Positions 14,124 through 19,036 of a DNA stretch of 19,036 nucleotides are shown here, one piece after another. Under the pieces are notes generated by a model. That model was not told where the DNA came from. It saw only the letters and a program-made list of their open reading frames with translations, and did not search any database. Position 1 is the first letter of the stretch, and every line of letters starts with the position of its first letter. The position numbers were made by a program, and so were the translations under genes. The stretch is from an uncultured Solirubrobacter sp. (GTDB lineage: Bacteria > Actinomycetota > Thermoleophilia > Solirubrobacterales > Solirubrobacteraceae): the NCBI GenBank assembly GCA_937871635.1, contig CALMNS010000108.1, forward strand, positions 1-19,036, read 5' to 3'.

Positions 14124-15287
14124 ATGAAGTCTCACGCACGGCTCGTGGCCGGCATCCTCGCTGCCGGCCTTGCAGTGGCCGGTTGCGGCGGGGACGACAA
14201 CGGCACCGCCGCGGACGGAGGCGGCGGCGACGGTGCGGCGAAGTCCGGCACCGTCACCGTTGGCGTCGTGCTCGACTCGACCGGCCCGGCCGGGTTCACC
14301 GGCGTGGAGGGCAAGAAGGGCATCGATCTCGCCGTCAAGGAAGCGAACTCCTCCAAGGCGCTCGGCGAGGCAACGCTCGCCGTCGACGTCCAGGACGCGG
14401 CCTCGGATCCCAAGCAGGCCGCAACGCTCATGACCCAGATGGTCAAGGACTATCCGGTCGTCTCGCAGGGCATGACGAGCGGGGGTGCGCTCGCGGCCGC
14501 GCCGATCGCCCAGCGGGCCAAGGTGCCCCTGGTCGTCATCCTCGCCGGCGCGCCCGGCATCGTGGAGACGGGTGAGTACGTGTTCCGTGCCAACGCGCCG
14601 CAGCCCGTCTACCACCGCCTGCTGGCCGAGCACTTCAAGAAGGAGGGCGTCCAGCGCATCGCCCAGGTCTTCAACAACGACGTGCCGACCAATGAGACGC
14701 TCGCCAAGGAGACGTGGCCGGGCCTCGCCAAGGACAACGGCTTCGAGATCACATCGAGCGACGGCGTCGGGGCCACCGCGACGAACTTCGCCTCGGTCGT
14801 CTCGAAGATCACGGACGCCGCTCCGGACGCGGTGCTCATGCACCTCACCGGGGCTCAGCACGTCACGTTCGCGACCGCGCTCAAGCGCGCGGGCTACGAC
14901 GGCGTGATCGCCGGCGGAGCCGGACTGGGCGCCGGGATCCTCAAGCCGATGGGCAAGCAGGGCGACGGCATCCTGTTCCCGATCGACTTCTCGGCCGACA
15001 ACCCGGACCCGAACGCCCAGAAGTTCGTCGAGGCGTTCAAGGCCGGGTACGACGCCGACCCGAGCCCGTATGCGGCCGACGCGTACGACGCGATGCAGCT
15101 GATCATCAAGTCGCTCGCCGAGGCGTCCGAGTTCCAGTCGGACGCCATCAAGGAGGCGATGACCACAGTCTCCCAGGAAGGGTTCACCGGCGCGGCCGGC
15201 AAGATCACCTTCGAGAACCGCGACGCGCGCGTCCCGGGCGTGCTCGTGGAGTGGCGCGACGGCAAGGAGAACGTCATCGAGCCCTAG
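14124..15287 (+). CDS. livK: ABC transporter substrate-binding lipoprotein, LivK/LivJ type
   Basis: This is a 387-residue protein starting at ATG 14124 after AAGGAGA. The N-terminus is a lipoprotein signal: basic start, hydrophobic core and lipobox VAGC with C21 as the lipid-modified residue. A Gly/Asp/Ala-rich linker (about 22-42) follows. The rest is a type I periplasmic-binding fold: 'TVTVGVVLDSTGPAGFTGVEGKKG' (key part GVVLDSTGP), 'VSQGMTSGGALAAAPIAQ', 'YVFRANAPQPVYH', 'AYDAMQLI' and 'GAAGKITFENRDAR'. It captures substrate outside the membrane and delivers it to the permease pair. It is last in the operon, which differs from the common binding-protein-first order. The pocket residues do not reveal the ligand. 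A strong hairpin follows. Confidence 0.92.
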   Translation: MKSHARLVAGILAAGLAVAGCGGDDNGTAADGGGGDGAAKSGTVTVGVVLDSTGPAGFTGVEGKKGIDLAVKEANSSKALGEATLAVDVQDAASDPKQAATLMTQMVKDYPVVSQGMTSGGALAAAPIAQRAKVPLVVILAGAPGIVETGEYVFRANAPQPVYHRLLAEHFKKEGVQRIAQVFNNDVPTNETLAKETWPGLAKDNGFEITSSDGVGATATNFASVVSKITDAAPDAVLMHLTGAQHVTFATALKRAGYDGVIAGGAGLGAGILKPMGKQGDGILFPIDFSADNPDPNAQKFVEAFKAGYDADPSPYAADAYDAMQLIIKSLAEASEFQSDAIKEAMTTVSQEGFTGAAGKITFENRDARVPGVLVEWRDGKENVIEP

Positions 15288-15304
15288 TACGCCACGTCCG
15301 CAGA

Positions 15305-15339
15305 CTCTGCGCGTCCCGGCGGCGCCTGGACGCGCAGAG
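15305..15339. terminator. Strong hairpin between convergent genes, likely bidirectional terminator
   Basis: A perfect 12-bp inverted repeat, CTCTGCGCGTCC (15305-15316) with GGACGCGCAGAG (15328-15339), closes an 11-nt loop. It lies 18 nt after the binding-protein stop and 18 nt after the convergent VOC-gene stop, so it can serve both. There is no T-tract on either strand. Confidence 0.75.
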
Positions 15340-15356
15340 CTCACGGCCCCGCGGTC

Positions 15357-15809
15357 CTAGGGGGCGGGCTTCTCGTAGAGCTCGACGTGATAGCCGTCGG
15401 GGTCGACGAGGTACACGGCCTTCACGCCGGCGTGCGGCCCCCGATCGATCCTGACGACCTCCCCGCCGCGCGAGCGGAAGCCGTGCTCGATCGCGCGCTC
15501 GTGCAGCGCCTCGGCGTCGTCGGTGAAGAGGCAGAAGTGGCCGGCGCCGTAGTCGCACGGGCGCGCTGACGCGGGGTGGCGCTCGACGCCCCGGAAGTCG
15601 AAGAGCTCGATCACCGCGTCGCTGCGCGGCACGCGCAGGAAGACCACGCGGACGGCGCCCGGCTCCATCCCCCAGATGCGCCGGGCGTCATCGCCGCCCG
15701 TCCGGCCGTCGGAGATCACCTCCAGCCCGAGCACGTCCCGGTAGAAGCGCAGCGCCTGCGACATGTCCGAGACGGTGACGCCCGCGTGGAAGAAGCCGGT
15801 GACGCTCAT
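15357..15809 (-). CDS. VOC-family (glyoxalase/dioxygenase-like) metalloprotein
   Basis: This is a 150-residue protein starting at ATG 15809, with GAGGAGAC upstream. Two beta-alpha-beta-beta-beta modules typical of the vicinal-oxygen-chelate superfamily are visible: 'HAGVTVSDMSQALRFYRDVLGLE' begins the first, and 'GAGHFCLFTDDAEALHERA' begins the second. Four candidate metal ligands are in the expected places: H8, E68 (VIELFDF), H91 (GHFCLF) and E143 (HVELYE). This set is like methylmalonyl-CoA epimerase and glyoxalase I. The ending 'VYLVDPDGYHVELYE' is typical. Candidate roles are epimerase, lyase or ring-cleaving dioxygenase; the ligand set favours epimerase or glyoxalase. It is the last gene after the KstD-like and ligase genes (47-nt gap). 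Confidence 0.85.
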   Translation of the reverse strand: MSVTGFFHAGVTVSDMSQALRFYRDVLGLEVISDGRTGGDDARRIWGMEPGAVRVVFLRVPRSDAVIELFDFRGVERHPASARPCDYGAGHFCLFTDDAEALHERAIEHGFRSRGGEVVRIDRGPHAGVKAVYLVDPDGYHVELYEKPAP

Positions 15810-15856
15810 CGTCGGTCTCCTCGGTCGGGGTCAGCTCCTGGAACCACTGCCGACCG

Positions 15857-17533
15857 TCAGGTCCGCCCGAGCTCGCTGAGCAGACGATCCCTCAGCTTGG
15901 AGCGCTGGATCTTCGTGGTGGACATGGGCCACTCCTCGCCCTCGAGGAACCGCACGAGCCGCGGCACCTTGAACGACGCGATCCGGCCGCGGCAATGCTC
16001 GATCAGCTCCCCCTCGGTGGCCGACGTCCCTGGCACGAGCTCGACGAACGCGGCAGGGATCTCGAGGAGGCGCTCATCCGGGACGCCGACGACCTGGACG
16101 AGCTTCACGGCGGGGTGCGTGGAGAGCTGCGCCTCGATCTCCTGCGGCGCGACGTTCTCGCCGCCGACCTTGAGCGTCTCCTTCGCGCGCCCCAGGAAGA
16201 GGACGTGGCCGGCCTCGTCGAGGACGCCGAGATCGCCCATCGTGACCCAGCCGCCCTCGAGGATCGTCTCAGCGGTCTTCTCCGGCGACTTCCAGTAGCA
16301 GTCCAGGGTGTTGAACCCGCGGAACTGGATGACGCCGGGCTCGCCCGGGCCCAGCCCGCGGCCCTGTCCGTCGACGACGCGCAGCTCGACGCCGGGCTGG
16401 CAGCTCCCGCACGTGTTCAGCCGCACCTGGGGCGGATCCTCAGGTCGGGTCATGGTGACCACCCCGCCCTCGGTCCCGCCGTAGCAGGTCAGCTGCACCG
16501 CGCCCGGGAGCCGCTCCTGGAACTTGGCCAGCACCTCGGGTGGCGCCACGTTCTGGAACACCCGCAGCGCGCCGAGGTCGGCTTCCGGGAAGCGCGGGTG
16601 CGCGAGCACGTCCTCCATCACGGGCTGGTAGGCGGGATAGAACTCGGTGATCCGCTCCTGCTCCAGTGCATCCAGGCAGCGGCCGGGGTCGACGCTGTAG
16701 TCGGTGAAGAAGGTGGCGCCGGCGGCGAGCACCCAGGTCAGGCACCCCAACCCGGTGACGTGGAACAGCGGCAGGGCGGTGTAGTGACGATCCTCGGCCG
16801 TGGTGTGCCAGATCCCGCCGACGCCGATCCAGCCGCGCACGAAGGCCTCGTGGGTGATCATCGCCCCGCGCGGCCGGGACGTCGTCCCCGACGTGTAGAG
16901 GATCAGGGCGATGTCGCGCAGGCGAACCCCCTCCACGCGGTTTCGCAGCCGCGCCTCGTCCACGTCGGCGCCGAGCTCCTCGAACGCGCGGCGGTCGAGC
17001 ATGCCGGCCGGCCGCCGGCTGCCCAGCATCACGACCGACCGCAGCTCAGGGTGCTCGGGCAGGCGCAACGCATGCGGGTCACCGGCCTCGGCCAGCCCGG
17101 GCAGCGACGCGTGAAGCAGGGCGGTGAAGTCGACGTGCTCGTCGGCGTGGTCATGCGTGAGGATCGTGACCACGCCGGCGTCCTCGACGATCGAGTGCAG
17201 CTCGGCGGTGCGATAGCGGGCGTTGATCGGCACGACGGTGGCGCCGATCAGCGAGCCGCCGAACAGCGAGGCAACAAGGTCGGGGTGGTTGGTCATCAGC
17301 AGGCCCACGTGGTCGCCGGGCTCGACGCCCAGGCCGAGCAGCGAGCCGGCGACGCGCCAGGCGCGGTCGGCCAGCTCGCGGTAGGTCAGCCTGGCGTCCG
17401 GGAAGACGAGCGCCTCGCGGTCGGGGTCTCTGCGGGCCGAGCGCAGCAGCACTTGCCCGAGTGGCAGGACGCCGTCGGGAAGCCAGACGGCGTCGAGCGG
17501 CGCGGCCTCGGCGGTGTTGACAGGTGCGGACAT
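15857..17533 (-). CDS. AMP-forming acyl-CoA synthetase (fatty-acid/carboxylic-acid CoA ligase)
   Basis: This is a 558-residue protein starting at ATG 17533, which overlaps the upstream flavoprotein stop by one base (TGATG). It belongs to the ANL adenylating superfamily. The P-loop is YTSGTTSRPRG at 213-223 (usual form YTSGTTGxPKG). 'PLFHVTGLG', 'CYGGTEGG', 'WVTMGDLG' and the hinge region 'GRAKETLKVGGENVAPQEIE' follow in order. The catalytic Lys for adenylation is K541 in STTKIQRSKLR. It would activate a carboxylic acid with ATP and CoA, giving AMP and pyrophosphate, and so feed the hydratase/thiolase set. Substrate specificity cannot be read. The link to the KstD-like enzyme suggests a ring-derived or isoprenoid acid. 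It is followed by the VOC gene. Confidence 0.94.
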   Translation of the reverse strand: MSAPVNTAEAAPLDAVWLPDGVLPLGQVLLRSARRDPDREALVFPDARLTYRELADRAWRVAGSLLGLGVEPGDHVGLLMTNHPDLVASLFGGSLIGATVVPINARYRTAELHSIVEDAGVVTILTHDHADEHVDFTALLHASLPGLAEAGDPHALRLPEHPELRSVVMLGSRRPAGMLDRRAFEELGADVDEARLRNRVEGVRLRDIALILYTSGTTSRPRGAMITHEAFVRGWIGVGGIWHTTAEDRHYTALPLFHVTGLGCLTWVLAAGATFFTDYSVDPGRCLDALEQERITEFYPAYQPVMEDVLAHPRFPEADLGALRVFQNVAPPEVLAKFQERLPGAVQLTCYGGTEGGVVTMTRPEDPPQVRLNTCGSCQPGVELRVVDGQGRGLGPGEPGVIQFRGFNTLDCYWKSPEKTAETILEGGWVTMGDLGVLDEAGHVLFLGRAKETLKVGGENVAPQEIEAQLSTHPAVKLVQVVGVPDERLLEIPAAFVELVPGTSATEGELIEHCRGRIASFKVPRLVRFLEGEEWPMSTTKIQRSKLRDRLLSELGRT

Positions 17534-19036
17534 CAGCCCTCCCCTCCAGCGGCGGCGCCTGCGCGCCAGCCGAACACCAGTGCGGGGCCGATCGTGCCGC
17601 CGGCCCCCGGGTATGCCATTCCGAACGGGCTCGCCGCGACGTTCCCGGCCGCGTAGAGGCCGTCGACCCCGCCGCCGTCGATCGCGAGGACGCGCCCGCT
17701 GTCGTCCGTGCGCGGGCCGCCCTTGGTCCCGAGGCAGCCGGGCATGATCCGCACGGCGAAGAACGGCGGTTCGCGCAGCGGCCCGAGCGTGGGGTGCGGT
17801 GCGTGCTTGTCGCCGATGAATCGCCCGTAGGCCCGGGAGCCGCGGCCGTGGTCCTCGTCGACCCTGCGATCGGCCATGCCGTTGAAGCGCTCGACGGTCG
17901 AAGCCAGGGCATCGGCCGGTACGCCGATCACCGCGGCGAGATCGGCGACGCTGTCGCCTCGCATCAGCCAGGACGGATCGGCGTCGCTGCGACCGAGCGG
18001 GCCGAAGCGGTACCGGCGCCGGTAGCTGTGGTCGAAGACGACCCAGGCCGGGATGCGCGGGAACGAGAACGTGCCGGCGTCGAAGCTGTGCAGGCCGCGA
18101 CCGAGGTCGTTGTAGTTCTGGGCCTCGTCGACGAACCGGCGGCCGAGCCGGTCGACCATGATGCTCCCCGGACGCGCGCGCTCGGTCAGCACCAGGCGGT
18201 GCAGCTGCGCGCCGTCCACCTCGTCGCCCGGGATCGTCAGCGCCGGGCACCACCAAGCCTCGCTCATGTTGCCGAGCGAGGCGCCGGCGGCCATCGCCAT
18301 CAGCAGGCCGTCGCCCTCGTTGGTCGCCACGCCGGTCGGCGCCAGCAGCGGCCCGCGCAGGAACGTGCGGACCAGGGCGTCCGAGCGCTCGAAGCCCCCG
18401 CTCGCGAGCACGACGCGACCGTCGAGCGAGCGGCGGTCGGTCCTGACGCCGGTCACGCGGCCGTCGGCGCGCAGCAGCTCGCGCGCGCGTTCGCCGGTGG
18501 AGATCTCGCCGCCGAGGTCCAGCAGCGCCTCCGCGAGCGCGGCGATCAGCGCACGGCCGAGCGTGATCACGCCCCGCTCGCGGCGCCGGGCGACCTCGTC
18601 GCGGTCGAACTGGCCGCTCGCGAGCTCGCGGTAGGTGATCGGTGCGAGAACGTTGGGCGACGGCCGGAGCATCTCGGCGACGTCCTCCCGAGGGACGAGC
18701 GCGTCCGGCTCGAGGCTGCGGCCGCCCCCGGGGAGCCCACCCTCGTGCTCAGCGTGATAGTCGGGGTATGGCAGGGGCAGCATCCTGATCCGCGAGGCCG
18801 CCTCGATCTGGTCGAGCGTGGCCCGGGTCGAGCGGATGTAGGTGGCGTTGAGCTGCGGATCGCCGTCGCCGATGGCGACGCTTGCCAGGTAGGCCTCGGC
18901 GGCCGCGACGCTGTCGCCCTCGGTCCGGCCGTTGCACGGCATCCAGGCCACCCCGCCAGACAGCGCAGTCGTGCCGCCGATGACCGGCGCCCGCTCGAGC
19001 GCCGTCACGGCCGCCCCGGCGCGGGCGACCGACAGC
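17533..19036 (-). CDS. FAD-dependent 3-ketosteroid delta1-dehydrogenase-like flavoprotein, N-terminus beyond the window
   Basis: The open frame enters at base 19036, and about 500 residues are visible down to the TGA at 17533. The expected GxGxxG at the very N-terminus lies outside. The visible start (LSVARAGAAVTALER, then IGGTTALSGG) is the second part of the FAD fold of the fumarate-reductase/KstD superfamily. 'LPYPDYHAEHEGG', 'GRRFVDEAQNYND', 'GLYAAGNVAAS' and the C-terminal 'AYPGAGGTIGPA' follow. The last matches the KstD segment whose Tyr and Gly act in catalysis; the Tyr codon is at 17611-17613. The family removes hydrogens from C1-C2 of 3-ketosteroids or from related cyclic ketones. 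No other hallmark steroid-degradation gene is visible, so the substrate may be another alicyclic ketone. It is coupled to the ligase by TGATG. Confidence 0.88.
   Translation of the reverse strand, partial: LSVARAGAAVTALERAPVIGGTTALSGGVAWMPCNGRTEGDSVAAAEAYLASVAIGDGDPQLNATYIRSTRATLDQIEAASRIRMLPLPYPDYHAEHEGGLPGGGRSLEPDALVPREDVAEMLRPSPNVLAPITYRELASGQFDRDEVARRRERGVITLGRALIAALAEALLDLGGEISTGERARELLRADGRVTGVRTDRRSLDGRVVLASGGFERSDALVRTFLRGPLLAPTGVATNEGDGLLMAMAAGASLGNMSEAWWCPALTIPGDEVDGAQLHRLVLTERARPGSIMVDRLGRRFVDEAQNYNDLGRGLHSFDAGTFSFPRIPAWVVFDHSYRRRYRFGPLGRSDADPSWLMRGDSVADLAAVIGVPADALASTVERFNGMADRRVDEDHGRGSRAYGRFIGDKHAPHPTLGPLREPPFFAVRIMPGCLGTKGGPRTDDSGRVLAIDGGGVDGLYAAGNVAASPFGMAYPGAGGTIGPALVFGWRAGAAAGGEG

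Noticed and set aside
15357..19036. Calling this a steroid-degradation cluster
   Set aside because: A KstD-like enzyme alone is not enough. No ring hydroxylase, extradiol dioxygenase or hsa-type hydrolase gene is visible in the window.
1..19036. CRISPR arrays, tRNA or rRNA genes, insertion sequences, phage or plasmid functions
   Set aside because: No direct-repeat arrays, cloverleaf-like segments, transposase motifs or integrase motifs were seen on either strand by eye.

Overview
The window is very GC-rich, gap-poor bacterial DNA with frequent GTG starts. It encodes an F420-type luciferase-like oxidoreductase, a 3-ketosteroid-dehydrogenase-like flavoprotein and dense acyl-CoA metabolism. This suggests a high-GC actinobacterium, plausibly of the Thermoleophilia/Solirubrobacterales type. 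The phylum is a fair inference; the order is a guess from style. No tRNA, rRNA, CRISPR array or insertion sequence was seen, and no gap without a gene exceeds 300 bases.

Layout. (1) 1-2190 looks like housekeeping or stress signalling: a REC-GGDEF diguanylate cyclase (minus, C-terminus cut by the window edge), divergent from a YflT-like stress membrane protein that is translationally coupled to a rhodanese-cupin fusion. (2) 2290-8611 is a minus-strand catabolic block. In transcription order it holds an enoyl-CoA hydratase, an acyl-CoA carboxyltransferase beta subunit, a thiolase, a SnoaL/NTF2-like protein, a phytoene-desaturase-like FAD oxidoreductase and an MBL-fold hydrolase. (3) 8715-10464 (plus) holds a luciferase-like F420-type oxidoreductase and a small AhpD/CMD-like protein. 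(4) 10706-15287 (plus) is a complete branched-chain/hydrophobic-substrate ABC importer: two permeases, two ATPases and a lipoprotein binding protein. (5) 15357-19036 (minus, running off the right edge) holds a KstD-like flavoprotein, an acyl-CoA synthetase and a VOC/glyoxalase protein.

Regions 2-5 read as one uptake-and-degradation system. The importer brings in a hydrophobic or carboxylated substrate, the AMP-forming ligase makes its CoA thioester, and the flavin/F420 redox enzymes act on the skeleton. Hydratase, carboxyltransferase and thiolase then carry out beta-oxidation-like cleavage. The substrate cannot be read from sequence; an alicyclic, isoprenoid or steroid-like compound is a reasonable guess.

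The most interesting non-coding signal is an 18-bp imperfect palindrome of the form nCCAAnCG-NN-CGnTTGGT. It occurs in four gene-upstream gaps (6260-6277, 8634-8651, 9891-9908, 10569-10586) and lies on or beside plausible -35/-10 elements. It looks like the operator of a TetR-family regulator, whose gene is not in the window, and it would tie regions 2-4 into one regulon.
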